A DNA stretch of 32,515 nucleotides from Pelagophyceae sp. CCMP2097. Taxonomy: Eukaryota > Sar > Pelagophyceae. The DNA lies in the NCBI GenBank assembly GCA_026770575.1, contig MU657169.1:527905-560419 (forward strand), written 5' to 3'. The notes beneath the pieces were generated by a model. The model was not told the origin of the DNA, ran no database searches, and was given only the letters and a program-made list of their open reading frames with translations. The translations under genes and the position numbers were made by a program. Every line of letters starts with the position of its first letter. Position 1 is the first letter of the stretch. Shown here in pieces: positions 11,647-23,305 of this stretch.

Positions 11647-11710
11647 GGCCCGCCGGTCTCTCGTGGCAGCGTCGCGCGAGCGCGTGCGGAGCCAGAGAGA
11701 CCGGCGGGCC
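11647..11710. repeat. GC-rich hairpin, arms about 20 bp
   Basis: The left arm (11647-11667) and right arm (11691-11710) are complementary over about 20 bp with one bulge, around a 23-bp loop. It lies 89 bp after the stop of the upstream gene and could mark its 3' end or encode a small structured RNA. There is no T-rich tract after it. Confidence 0.65.
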
Positions 11711-12006
11711 GAGCACTGCGGCGCACGAGGGGCCGTTTGGTCGTTTGACTCGACCTCGGTCGCACCGCGAGCGTCTTCGACTTTGGGCCGAGGTGGCCAT
11801 TTCGGCTCGGCGAGCGGAACGGCGCGCGCGCTGCCCACGGGCGCGACAATCCCACCACCGGCGCGCGCGAGCACGGCCGCCGCGCGCCGCGCGCCGTGAT
11901 TTTGACCCGCGTCACGTCGCGCGCCAATCTCGTGCGGCGAGCCCGCGCTCTATAAGCTGTCGGAGTCGTCGGCGCCATCAACACCGGTAGATTTCAGAGC
12001 CTTTGG

Positions 12007-12134
12007 CGGTTCACTTTTTCGAATGAGCGCCTCTGCGCCGCACACGGCGCTCGTCTCCACTAATCGCGATACCCGACGCACCGCTGTTCGTCACTTAGGA
12101 ATTCCTAGAGAGCACCTCTCCAAAAAGTGAACCG
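12007..12134. repeat. 13-bp terminal inverted repeats around a palindrome, MITE-like
   Basis: CGGTTCACTTTTT at 12007-12019 is exactly complementary to AAAAAGTGAACCG at 12122-12134. Between them lies the palindrome TAGGAATTCCTA at 12096-12107. The 128-bp layout resembles a small non-autonomous transposon, but I see no clear target-site duplication. Confidence 0.5.
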
Positions 12135-12455
12135 TGCAAGTTTATCTTTCCGGCCCCTCTCTCCAACGTGCCCGCCCGCGCGCGCGTGCGCCGCCGGCCC
12201 CAGGATAGCTCACCACTCGGACAGCTCTGTTTGTGCATTCCCGGGATCCCCCCTCTCATTTTTTTTCCATCAATCTCACCATGAAATTAAATCCAAAGAG
12301 GGGGGCGTTGCGCACTGAAGAGCGGCCTGGATTCCGAGTCGCGTTCTCGTGATGATCGCCCTAGTCCTAACGCCTGGAGCCGCGCCAGCTACGGCTCACA
12401 ATCGATAGATAGTCCACCGCGAAGGCACGCCGCGGCGGCGGCGAGTGGAAGGCCG

Positions 12456-13538
12456 ATGGGCCACACCGGCGCCGCGGCCGACGGCGCCGCGGCCCGTCTT
12501 TCTCTCCACCGAGGCCGGCTCCGGCGGAGCGCGGGTGGCCTGGTTCCGCGGCTGGCCTGTTTTTTCGCGTTTCTGGGGTTGGCGTCTGCGGGAAAGCCGA
12601 GAAAGTGGGGGACCAAGTTTGACTGCGCTCGGGCCAACGGCACCGCCGCCGGCACCGCCGCCGGCGCCGCCGTGCCAAAGTGCGCGGTGCGGCGCCGGCC
12701 GTCGCTGCAACTCTCGTCGGACTACCGCATCCGCTGGCTGCACGTGCCCAAGACTGGCACGTCGTTTGCCAACGCCATCTTCCACGCGGCCTGCGCCGGG
12801 CTCCCCAAGTGGGCGGCCATGCCCGTGGGCCGCGCAGAGTCCGTGGAGCAGTATTATGCGCAGTGCCACCCAACCGTGGCCAACTCGGAGCAATGCCACC
12901 TTCGAAAACCCGGGACTTTCGGCAGGGCGCACGTGCCCCTCGCGGAACCGTGGGCGCCGCGGACGGCGGCGTACGTCACCATGGTGCGCAACCCCACGGC
13001 CCGGCTTTTATCGGGGTACCACTTCAACCGCCACCTCTGCGCCAACTGCTCCGTTTCCACGACATTCGTCGACTACTTCAGATGGTCCGCGCGCCAAAAC
13101 CGCGGCATCATGACGAACATGATCCTCGGCCGCTGGGGCGCGCGCGAGGCGGCGCCGTACCCGGGAAGCAAGCAGATCGACGAGGCTTCGCAAAGGCTCG
13201 CGGACTTTGCATTTGTCGGTGTCGTCGAACACTGGCCCGAGTCCATCTGCCTATTTCACGACGCCTTCGGCGGCGACGCCCTCCCCGCAGAATTCCAAAA
13301 CGTCCGGCCCTCGACGCGCGCCGAGGGAAGGCTCCGCCTCCCAGAGGCGAAGCAAATGCTCGAACAAGCCGGCCTCTCCGACCGCTCCGACAGGAAGGTC
13401 TACGCCTTTGCAAAAGACCTCTTCCACCGACGCTACGCGAGATCCAAACGGCCGCTCCCCGAGCAGCCGCCCGCGCATCCAGAGGAGGCACCCACGCTGT
13501 CCAAGGCCCCAAAGACGCCGCACCGCCGGCGCCAGTGA
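12456..13538 (+). CDS. Golgi-type sulfotransferase (Sulfotransfer_2-like)
   Basis: The predicted enzyme transfers sulfate from PAPS to a carbohydrate or related acceptor. The single-exon frame gives 360 residues. A basic start followed by a hydrophobic run (about 31-46) fits a type II signal anchor, placing the catalytic part in the Golgi lumen. The PAPS 5'-phosphosulfate loop is WLHVPKTGTSF (residues 94-104). The 3'-phosphate motif is VTMVRNPTARLLSGYHF (174-190), with the expected Arg178 and Ser186. Several cysteines and an N-glycosylation site at NCS (197-199) fit lumenal folding. The tail is Pro/Lys-rich. Motif spacing is like heparan-sulfate 2-O-type or other Sulfotransfer_2 enzymes; the acceptor cannot be predicted. 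The next gene on the same strand is a secreted or Golgi glycosyltransferase, but eukaryotic neighbours need not share a pathway. Confidence 0.85.
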   Translation: MGHTGAAADGAAARLSLHRGRLRRSAGGLVPRLACFFAFLGLASAGKPRKWGTKFDCARANGTAAGTAAGAAVPKCAVRRRPSLQLSSDYRIRWLHVPKTGTSFANAIFHAACAGLPKWAAMPVGRAESVEQYYAQCHPTVANSEQCHLRKPGTFGRAHVPLAEPWAPRTAAYVTMVRNPTARLLSGYHFNRHLCANCSVSTTFVDYFRWSARQNRGIMTNMILGRWGAREAAPYPGSKQIDEASQRLADFAFVGVVEHWPESICLFHDAFGGDALPAEFQNVRPSTRAEGRLRLPEAKQMLEQAGLSDRSDRKVYAFAKDLFHRRYARSKRPLPEQPPAHPEEAPTLSKAPKTPHRRRQ

Positions 13539-13682
13539 CGCCCGCTCCGAGGGGTGCCTGAGGGCACGCGGCCGCGTCGGACGTCCGTCCGACCATCCGC
13601 CTTTTCAACTCCCTCGCGCCCCGGCCTGCACGGCCGGGCGTTGGTTTCGCCAATGTTCGATCTCGCGGGTCGCGTCCTCGGT

Positions 13683-13924
13683 TCAGAACTCTTCGATAAA
13701 GCATGCGCGCATCTTCGACTCACGCGGCGGCTTGCACAGTTCGTCAAAGAGCCGGCGGGCGTCTTTGAGTGCTGGCGAGCGTCTCGGCCGCGCGCTCCAG
13801 GAGGTCTTCTGCCTGCAGGAACTCCAGGAGGCTGACTTGCTGGTGCTTGCTGTGCTTGAGCGCGTGCGTGGGCCACGTCGTAAAACGTCTCGAAAGGGTC
13901 CTCGATAGCCCCAAAATCGGCCGA
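13683..13924 (-). pseudogene. frame-broken remnant of a nucleotidyltransferase (PAP/TUTase-like) C-terminus
   Basis: One minus-strand frame reads ADFGAIEDPFETFYDVAHA, resembling the IEDPFExxxNV core of the PAP-associated domain in Cid1-type poly(A)/poly(U) polymerases. The continuation, ALKHSKHQQVSLLEFLQAED, lies in a second frame. The break is a 4-bp tandem repeat (CACG twice on the coding strand). A last piece, LKDARRLFDELC, lies in the third frame and ends in TGA at 13685. Stops sit just before the first piece, and no catalytic nucleotidyltransferase domain is visible nearby. I read this as a decayed C-terminal fragment. Sequencing error or a chance resemblance remain possible. It faces the sulfotransferase 3' end. 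Confidence 0.4.
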
Positions 13925-14101
13925 AAAGGACGGTTACTAGTAAACGCCCATTTTACATCGAAGATACCTCGGCACTTCAACGAAACAAAACTTTGGGCGT
14001 TTATCTCGTGCCATCAGAAAGAACATTGTCAAGGAAGATATTCAAAATAAAATTTCAAAATTTCTCATAATATTATTAGGAATTCCTATGATGACCCTGG
14101 G

Positions 14102-14141
14102 TACAATTGTATACAATTGTACTAGGATTCCTACAATTGTA
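14102..14141. repeat. three TACAATTGTA palindromes
   Basis: The perfect 10-bp palindrome occurs at 14102-14111, 14112-14121 and 14132-14141, about 180-215 bp upstream of the glycosyltransferase start. Clustered palindromes could bind a dimeric regulator. Confidence 0.6.
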
Positions 14142-14240
14142 TGATCCACGATGACAGAGTCTTTCAGAGATAGTAACTTTTTTTCAAACCACTGGCACAG
14201 TCTCACTGGCACTGCGTGACTGGCAACTTGCTTGTTGTGA

Positions 14241-14305
14241 GGCCAAGCCATCTGTCTGAGCCCCTATCTTTAGCCTTAGGCTAAGCCATCTGGCTAAGCC
14301 CCTAC
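14241..14305. repeat. 27-bp imperfect direct repeat
   Basis: Units at 14241-14267 and 14279-14305 match at 23 of 27 positions around AAGCCATCTG and AGCCCCTA. They lie immediately upstream of the glycosyltransferase start. Confidence 0.65.
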
Positions 14306-14317
14306 GGGCAGCTGCCT

Positions 14318-15919
14318 ATGCGGGCCCTAACGACAGCTATGCGACTGCTGCTCTTCGCGCCGTGGCTCGGCGTTTGCGGCGCTGTCGACGCGGAAAGCTG
14401 CGGCCTGCGCGCGGGCGTGGCGCAGCCGGTGCAGGCGTCCAAGTGCCGCCCCCACGCGCTCCGCGTGTTATTCGTCTTGAACCCGATACGCGCGATCACC
14501 GTGGGCGGCACGAAGCAGCCTCTGGGGATGCACGGCGGCTGGATCAGCGTCGTGAACCAGGCTTTAGGACTCAACCAGCGCGGGGCGTGCGCCATGGTGG
14601 CCGTGTCCGCGTGGACGGTGCCCTCGTTCGAAGAGAACTTCCCCGCGGCCGCGGGAGGCGGCGTCTTGCTCCCGTACGCCGACACGGCAAGGTCCTCCGC
14701 CCAGCTCGCGGCGGCGCTGTTCCCGCACGCGCCGGCGTTCGATGTCATGGTCGCGACTTTATTCACGACGATTGAGCCCATCGCCGCCATATTGGCGTGC
14801 CGCCCGACTCTCCAACCTGCGTATTTCATCCAGGACTACGAGGCCGACTTTGACAACCTGACGCCCGAGCTGTACGCAAAGGCCGTAAACTCGTACACCA
14901 AAATGCCAGGAGCACTCCTCTTCGCCAAGACGCACTGGCTCCGCAGCAAGGTCGAAGAGGCGCACAACGTCACCGTCCACGCCATCCGCGGAAGCATCGA
15001 CCTCTCCGCCTTTGCGGGCGCGCGCGAGGCGCACTTGCGCATGCAGCCGTCGACCGAGGCTTTGGCCATCGGGGCCGCTGCGCAATCCGCCTCGGCGCCG
15101 CCGCGACCGCTTGCGGCGTTTGGCGAGGCGCGGTCCGTGCGCGTCGTGGCCATGGTGCGCCCTTCGACGCCGCGCCGCAACCCCTTGGGCACGCTGCGGG
15201 TGCTGCGCGACCTCAAGGACCTGAACATGCCCGGTGGCGCCACGAGAGTCATCGTCGAGACGTTTGGCTGCTCGCACGCCGAACTTCGTCATTTGCTCAA
15301 GTCGCCCGCGGTGCTGCCGCACTGGCGGCTCAACGCCGCGGCCGTTCTGCGCGAGCACCGCGGCACGCTGGGCCGCGAAGGCATCGCTTCGCTGTTCGCG
15401 GGGAGCGACGTCTTTTTGGACATGTCGAAATGGCAAGCTTTCGGCCGCACGGGCCTCGAAGCCATGGCCGCCGGCGTCGTGCCCGTCTTACCAATCGGGT
15501 CCGGGTCCGAGGAGTACGCTACAGACGGGTTCAACTCCCGACTCGTCAACACTAGTCGAATTGCCGACGCAGTCGGCGCCGTTTCTGCAATGGTGCTCGA
15601 CGCGGGGTATCTGGAGAGGATGCGCAGCAACGCTTTAGATACCGTCAAAAAGTACGACATGGCCACGGCCTCTCTCTCGACCCTCGCCGTCATCTGCGAG
15701 GCGCTCGACCACAACCGCCGCGCATCGCCCTCGCCCGGCCATCGCGCCCGGCCCTCGCCCGGCCATCGCGCATTGCCCTCGCCCGACCATCTCGCATCGC
15801 CCTCGCCCGGCCATCGAACCCGGCCCTCGCCCTGCCGCCACGACAAGCACCTCGACTTTGGTGAGCCTCGCCCTTTTCGCGCCTTCAGCGCGACACCCCG
15901 CCGCGAACCCCCTTTGTGA
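14318..15919 (+). CDS. GT4-like glycosyltransferase with signal peptide and repeat tail
   Basis: The predicted enzyme transfers a sugar in the secretory pathway. The frame gives 533 residues. A second ATG at 14339 (residue 8) has a better context and gives the cleaner signal peptide MRLLLFAPWLGVCGAVDA, so either start is possible. The middle shows AYFIQDYEADF (near 168), common in GT4 enzymes acting on rhamnose or related sugars. The second Rossmann half starts with VVAMVRPSTPRRNPLG (near 280) and includes FGRTGLEAMAAGVVPV (near 376-391), the nucleotide-sugar EX7E-type region. NVT and NTS sites fit a lumenal or secreted enzyme. Residues from about 468 form five 8-residue repeats. A GTGAGC at about 15859 could be a splice donor, in which case the last 20 residues would differ. 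Acceptor and donor sugars are unknown. Confidence 0.75.
   Translation: MRALTTAMRLLLFAPWLGVCGAVDAESCGLRAGVAQPVQASKCRPHALRVLFVLNPIRAITVGGTKQPLGMHGGWISVVNQALGLNQRGACAMVAVSAWTVPSFEENFPAAAGGGVLLPYADTARSSAQLAAALFPHAPAFDVMVATLFTTIEPIAAILACRPTLQPAYFIQDYEADFDNLTPELYAKAVNSYTKMPGALLFAKTHWLRSKVEEAHNVTVHAIRGSIDLSAFAGAREAHLRMQPSTEALAIGAAAQSASAPPRPLAAFGEARSVRVVAMVRPSTPRRNPLGTLRVLRDLKDLNMPGGATRVIVETFGCSHAELRHLLKSPAVLPHWRLNAAAVLREHRGTLGREGIASLFAGSDVFLDMSKWQAFGRTGLEAMAAGVVPVLPIGSGSEEYATDGFNSRLVNTSRIADAVGAVSAMVLDAGYLERMRSNALDTVKKYDMATASLSTLAVICEALDHNRRASPSPGHRARPSPGHRALPSPDHLASPSPGHRTRPSPCRHDKHLDFGEPRPFRAFSATPRREPPL
15719..15838 (+). repeat. 24-bp tandem repeat in coding sequence, five copies
   Basis: Five 24-bp units encode RASPSPGH-like octapeptides. 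The period is a multiple of three, so gain or loss of units keeps the frame. This forms a Pro/Ser/His-rich C-terminal tail on the glycosyltransferase. Confidence 0.9.
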
Positions 15920-16602
15920 CTCGCCCCCCGCTTAGCGCACGAGAGAATATTCCCCGGGTCGACGGCGCGGCAGCTGCGATGGACCGACATCCGCGAGCAG
16001 CTGGCGCACAGCGCATACTAGTCCTCGGCGCGGCTTTCGGGCCGCTCGGGGCCCGCGGGACCGCGCGGGGCGCGTTTCGAGTTTTTCGACTGACCCAGTG
16101 CGTCGAACTGCGACACGCCACCGCAACGGCGCAACAACGTTGCGCGAAGCAACCGTGACGCGCCCGCGACGCTCGCGCGCCGCCGCAGCCGTCGCGCCCC
16201 GCCGCGGGTCACCGAGCGCCCGACACACGGCCGCCTCGCGTGCACCCTTTAGACGCGTGCACCCTTTGGAATCTAAATCACTTAACCGGCCCTCTGGCGC
16301 GCCGACCCGGGCGCGGATCGAACGTTGCGCGGAAGTGGCGTACAATTGTGGCCTTTTCGAATTCCATCCGACATTTCAAAACTTTTGGCGATCGCAAATT
16401 CAAACTGGCCACTAGCCCCTCCGAGCAGTGGACTGGCACTTGTGAAGTCTTCGACCTCGGCTCCGCGGCCTCGGACCTCGCGAGCGCTCTTGCCGGCGGC
16501 GCCCCTGCGCGGCGAGGCATCTCGCGTCGCCTTTAGGGTCGTTTTTGGCCCGTCGTCCTTCGGGTCGTGACTGAGTCGACGTCGTCGTCGCAGAGTTTCG
16601 GC
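15920..16602. other. intergenic region upstream of MCM3
   Basis: No gene is supported. The region has a TACTAGT at 16017, a 17-bp tandem repeat (16237-16270) that creates an ACGCGT, and an AT-richer patch at 16330-16415 with TTTTGGCGATCGC. The MCM3 promoter probably lies in the last few hundred bases. Confidence 0.55.
16237..16270. repeat. 17-bp tandem repeat with ACGCGT at the junction
   Basis: Two units of CGCGTGCACCCTTTRGA sit 333-366 bp before the MCM3 start. The junction forms ACGCGT (16253-16258), identical to the yeast MluI cell-cycle box that controls replication genes. The same hexamer is common by chance in GC-rich DNA. Confidence 0.6.
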
Positions 16603-19548
<2,946 letters not shown>

Positions 19549-20101
19549 CGCCGCAGTGGCGAACAGTCGTAAACGTTTCAAGTCGTCGCGCTCTACGTTG
19601 TAACTGACAAATTCTGACTGACAAAGCCCGTCTAGACGCGAAAGTGGCGCCGAAGATGGCGGCCAAAGCCTCGAGGCGTTCGTGCGGGCAGGGCAGCTTC
19701 GCCACTTCCTGGAAGAGCGGCTGCCTACGCGGGAGGAGTCAAGTCGAGGGAGCGAGTGCGATGGTCGTAGAGGGCGCGGATCCAGTGGACTCTGGTGGTC
19801 GCTCCAGGATCGCCTCGTTGTCCTTGTGGTCGCCACCTCCTGGCCGGCCGGCCTCGCGGCGCTCCGCGCGCGTCGTACATTCCCCGGCTCTGTAGCCGCC
19901 GGGCCGGTTGCGGCGGACGTCGACCCGGGGGACGCGCTTCGCGCGAACGCGAAACATGTTCGAGCTAGTGCCGTCCAGGCCGACGCCCAGGCCCTTTGCC
20001 GCGCAGGCGTTGCAGTAGCCCGGCAGCTCTGGGTTGATCGTCCGCCCTTCCGCCCGTCGCTTGCCGCACCCGTCGATGGCACACGGCGGGTCACCACCCA
20101 T

Positions 20102-20557
20102 CGCGAGCCGGTCGCAGCGTCGGTCAGAAAGGATCTTTGACAAAGTTCTTCAATTATTTACGAAAACCCGTTTTAGATTTAGGGACCTGACCAAACCCGG
20201 AAGCCAAAATCAAACAGAGCGACGACGAGGCTGGTTCGCCGGCAATTTCGGCTACCGACGCGCGAGGCGGGGACAAGGTCCCCCGCCTTTCAAGGCGTGG
20301 GAACGGAGACGCTTCAAAATCCACCCTTACAGCTACTTTGGTTGGCTCTCGGACCCGGGGGCTTATCTCGGCCCGGGCACCCGCCGAAACACCAAGACTA
20401 AGCCGACCGCGGGGCCTCTGTATTCCGTATCGACGTTAGTGGCACGAGTGCGAGATGCGACGTCGGTCGAGGCGCCGCGCGCGTGGTCCTTGGGACGTCC
20501 GGAGGGCTCTCGGAGCCTCGCGGGGCGGCGGCCCTGGGGGGGGCGGCCGTGGCGGCG
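20102..20557. other. intergenic region between zinc protein and histidine kinase
   Basis: This 456-bp stretch holds the promoter of the zinc protein and the 3' UTR of the histidine kinase. An AT-richer patch lies at 20130-20210. I see no other feature. Confidence 0.5.
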
Positions 20558-23305
20558 TCAGCTGAAGTCCGCGCGAGCGTCCGCCGCGACGGCGCGCGAC
20601 GCGGCGAAGCGCGGGTGCGTCCGCACCGCGTCCTCGAGGACGCGCCGGAGCTTGGTGACGGACATCTTCTTGCCGAGCGAGCCGTCGGCGCCCGCGGCAC
20701 GGTACCGCTCGGCGTCCTCGGGCGAGTCGTTGGCCGAGACGATGAAGATGACTCTTGGGACATTGCCCGCCTCGGCGTCGAGCTCCCGGCACTCGCGGCA
20801 GAGATCAACGCCGGTCTTGGTGTGGTGCACAGGCGCGAAGTTGACGTCGAGAAGGACGACGTCAATGTCGCTGTCGACGACGGCCCTCGGAAAGCCGTCG
20901 ATGGACTCTCGCGTCTCGCCGGCGACGAAGGGCTCTTTCGACGTCACCTTCTCCGCGAGCCTCTCAAACGTCTTGCGGAACGTCGCCGAGTCGTCGACCA
21001 TGGCGATTTTCAGCCGCGACAGCTCCACGGGCGCCGCGATCACGGCGGAGGCGCTTCGTGGAGTCACGGGCGGCACGGCCTCGACGTCGGGCAGCTCGAG
21101 CTTAGCGAGGACGCCGTCTGGAAGCAAGACGAGTCGGACCGTGCCGCCGAGGGCGCTCGCGGCGGCCGCCGCCATGGGGAAGCCGTCGCCCGAGCAAGGG
21201 CTCCCGGCGGCGTGGTCGTGTGTGCGCCCGCATTCGGCGAGCGCAATCTCGTTGAGCTCCTCTTCGCCCAGTTGCAGGAGCGCCACGTGCTCGGGCCCGG
21301 CCCAGTTGCGCAGCTCCAGGGAGAGGCGGACGCGCGTCGAGCCCCTCGAAGGCTCGACGTTGAGCGACAGCGACGGCGGCCGCGCCGCATCGCCGTACTT
21401 GAAGGCGTTTGACAGCATCGAGTCGAGGCAGATGTTGAAGAGGATGGTGTCAAGGAGGAGCACCGTGCGGTGCGCGGCGGCGCCCGTCGTCTCAGCGCGG
21501 TCGAAGGAGTTGTTCGCCGCGTTGAAGCGCTGCCACCGCAGGCCGACGAGCGCGGCGGGTTCGACGGCGCTCCACGACGGCGTGTAGCGGCCCGCGGCGA
21601 GCCGCATGAGGACGGCCTTGCTGTTCAGGACCTCTGTCATCTCGTCGAGCTGGACGTGCACGGCCTCGTCGGCGCAGGACTGGCCGAGGACGAAGATGCG
21701 GTTCTTCAGCTCGTGGTTCAGGTAGCGCTCCGTCTTTTCGCTCGAGCGGAACGCGTCGCGGATCCGTTCGTCCTTGCGCCGCTCGGCGGCTGCGGCGTCG
21801 CGCGCGGCGTCCTTGCGCCGCTCGGCGCCGAGGCGCCGCGCTCTAGACGCCGCGCGCTCGACGCGCCTTAAAAGGATGAGCAGTAAGGCGGCGACGGCGG
21901 CCGGGAGCGCGACGCCCAGGAGGAGCAAGGGCTCCTTGCGCATGGCCTGCTTCCGGGGCGGGAAGTGGCAGTTGAGGTCCAAGTCGAGGAAGGGCTCGTG
22001 CGTACGGACGTGCCTGCCCTTGTCCATTGAGGCCGGCCGGACGACGGTTCCCGTGGAGAGGGAGATGTGGATGTTCGCCGGGAACGTCCGAAGCAGCGCG
22101 TCTTCTCGAACTAAAAACGAGAGGATGCCGACGACGCAGTCTTCCTCGCAGTTGCCGTCGACGAGGGGTACGGAGACGACGAGTGCGATGCCGACGGGTA
22201 TCGCGGGCGCGGGCGGCGGGTGCGCGACGGGCCGCGCCTCGTCGAAGAACCGCTTTTTCAAAGGCGCGGGGAGTATGCGTCTGTACCGATCCTGAAAGTC
22301 CGTGCCGGAAAAGGATTGCAACACGCCCGTAAACGATTCGTCCGACGTCCAGAATAGCGACGCCGGGTTGTAGCTCGGCCGCGGCGGCGCCGGGACGTAA
22401 TCGGCGGGCCCGGCGTTTACGCCCTGGGCCCAGTCGATGATACCGCGGTCGTCGCCGCGCGCAGAGGCGTAGGCCTCGTAGGCGCCACGGTCCTCGTGTT
22501 GGACCGTCGGCGACCAAACGACGTCTGGAGCTTCGAGCTGCAGCGCGGCGAGATCGGCCACGTCCCCGTCGTGCCACGGCGCGGCACCGTCGCGCCGTAG
22601 AGCGGCGACGGCGAGCTTCCCGGGCGCGAGGAACGGCATCGACTGTTCCGCCAAATCCCTCTCGCGGAGCGCGAGCCAGGCAAAGGCGTCGGCGCGCGAG
22701 GCGAGGCGGGCGGCCCAGGCCGACGCCGAGTCGCGCACGCTGTCGCAGGCCTTGACCTCGTCCTTGCGCCGCAGCCGCCGCGCGCGCGCCGCGCGCAGCA
22801 TGCGGACGCTGCCCGTGGCGCAGAGGCCGCCAGCCAGCGCCAGCCCCGCGACGACGAAGACGCGCCACCGCCGCAATAGACGCGGGTCCGCCGCCGACTT
22901 GTCCAGCCAGTTCGCGCCGTCGGGAAAGGCGTCGGATGGGCGCGCCTCGGTCGGCGAGACGTCGGTGAGGAAACTCAAGGTATCGGACCACGACCGCGAT
23001 CGAAGCCGCGGCGAGTCCGGCTGCTGCGCCTCGAGCGAGACCATCTCGAGCGTGTCGGCGCGCCTTCGTGCCTCGAGCGCGGCCATCGCGGCGCGGTGCT
23101 TGGAGGGGCGCGCCTCGGTCGGCGAGACGTCGGTGAGGAAACTGAAGGAATCGGACCACGACTGCGACCGCGATCGAAGCCGCGGCGAGTCCGGTTGCTG
23201 CGCCTCGAGCGAGACCTCGAGCGCGTCGGCGCGGCGCCGCGCGAGCGCGGCAATCTCGGCGCGGTGCTTGGCCTCGAGGACGGCGACGTCGCATTGGCCT
23301 CTCAT
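20558..23305 (-). CDS. membrane hybrid histidine kinase with receiver domain
   Basis: This 915-residue sensor would autophosphorylate on His and pass phosphate to its own receiver Asp. Residues 13-124 are two near-identical 56-residue units. TM1 is about 147-165 and TM2 about 458-479. The 290 residues between them, with a few cysteines, form the extracytosolic sensor; I could not assign it to a known sensor family. A basic helical linker leads to the H-box YLNHELKNRIFVLGQ, with His531 as phospho-site. The ATPase has N-box DSMLSNAFKYG (N633), RNWAGPE near 666 and a G-box SGDGFPMA near 705-711. The receiver (about 765-895) has acidic D771/D772, phospho-Asp820 in VVLLDVNF, Ser857 and Lys879 or Lys880. 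All core residues are present, so it is probably active. It is a single exon. No separate histidine phosphotransfer protein is nearby. Confidence 0.85.
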   Translation of the reverse strand: MRGQCDVAVLEAKHRAEIAALARRRADALEVSLEAQQPDSPRLRSRSQSWSDSFSFLTDVSPTEARPSKHRAAMAALEARRRADTLEMVSLEAQQPDSPRLRSRSWSDTLSFLTDVSPTEARPSDAFPDGANWLDKSAADPRLLRRWRVFVVAGLALAGGLCATGSVRMLRAARARRLRRKDEVKACDSVRDSASAWAARLASRADAFAWLALRERDLAEQSMPFLAPGKLAVAALRRDGAAPWHDGDVADLAALQLEAPDVVWSPTVQHEDRGAYEAYASARGDDRGIIDWAQGVNAGPADYVPAPPRPSYNPASLFWTSDESFTGVLQSFSGTDFQDRYRRILPAPLKKRFFDEARPVAHPPPAPAIPVGIALVVSVPLVDGNCEEDCVVGILSFLVREDALLRTFPANIHISLSTGTVVRPASMDKGRHVRTHEPFLDLDLNCHFPPRKQAMRKEPLLLLGVALPAAVAALLLILLRRVERAASRARRLGAERRKDAARDAAAAERRKDERIRDAFRSSEKTERYLNHELKNRIFVLGQSCADEAVHVQLDEMTEVLNSKAVLMRLAAGRYTPSWSAVEPAALVGLRWQRFNAANNSFDRAETTGAAAHRTVLLLDTILFNICLDSMLSNAFKYGDAARPPSLSLNVEPSRGSTRVRLSLELRNWAGPEHVALLQLGEEELNEIALAECGRTHDHAAGSPCSGDGFPMAAAAASALGGTVRLVLLPDGVLAKLELPDVEAVPPVTPRSASAVIAAPVELSRLKIAMVDDSATFRKTFERLAEKVTSKEPFVAGETRESIDGFPRAVVDSDIDVVLLDVNFAPVHHTKTGVDLCRECRELDAEAGNVPRVIFIVSANDSPEDAERYRAAGADGSLGKKMSVTKLRRVLEDAVRTHPRFAASRAVAADARADFS
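22934..23269 (-). repeat. 168-bp tandem duplication inside the histidine kinase gene
   Basis: Unit 1 (23269..23102) and unit 2 (23101..22934) each encode 56 residues sharing LEAQQPDSPRLRSRS and SFLTDVSPTEARPS. The length is a multiple of three and the copies are highly similar, suggesting recent duplication. Confidence 0.9.

Larger units (their letters stand above)
11559..12455. other. intergenic region with hairpin and inverted repeats
   Basis: No gene is supported in these 897 bp. They contain a GC-rich hairpin (11647-11710), a TATA-like CTCTATAAG near 11948 and a pair of inverted repeats (12007-12134) enclosing a 12-bp palindrome. The end of the region is the likely promoter and 5' UTR of the sulfotransferase. 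Confidence 0.6.
13539..14317. other. intergenic region with gene remnant and palindromes
   Basis: The first part overlaps a minus-strand gene remnant (13683-13924). From about 13930 the DNA turns AT-rich and carries TTACTAGTAA at 13934, TAGGAATTCCTA at 14077, three TACAATTGTA palindromes at 14102-14141, CACTGGCA repeats near 14190-14225 and a 27-bp direct repeat. The end should contain the glycosyltransferase promoter. Confidence 0.6.

Noticed and set aside
15916..16158. Plus-strand frame after the glycosyltransferase that could be a spliced C-terminal exon
   Set aside because: A phase-matched donor and acceptor exist, but the joined peptide shows no conserved feature; kept only as an alternative in the gene entry.
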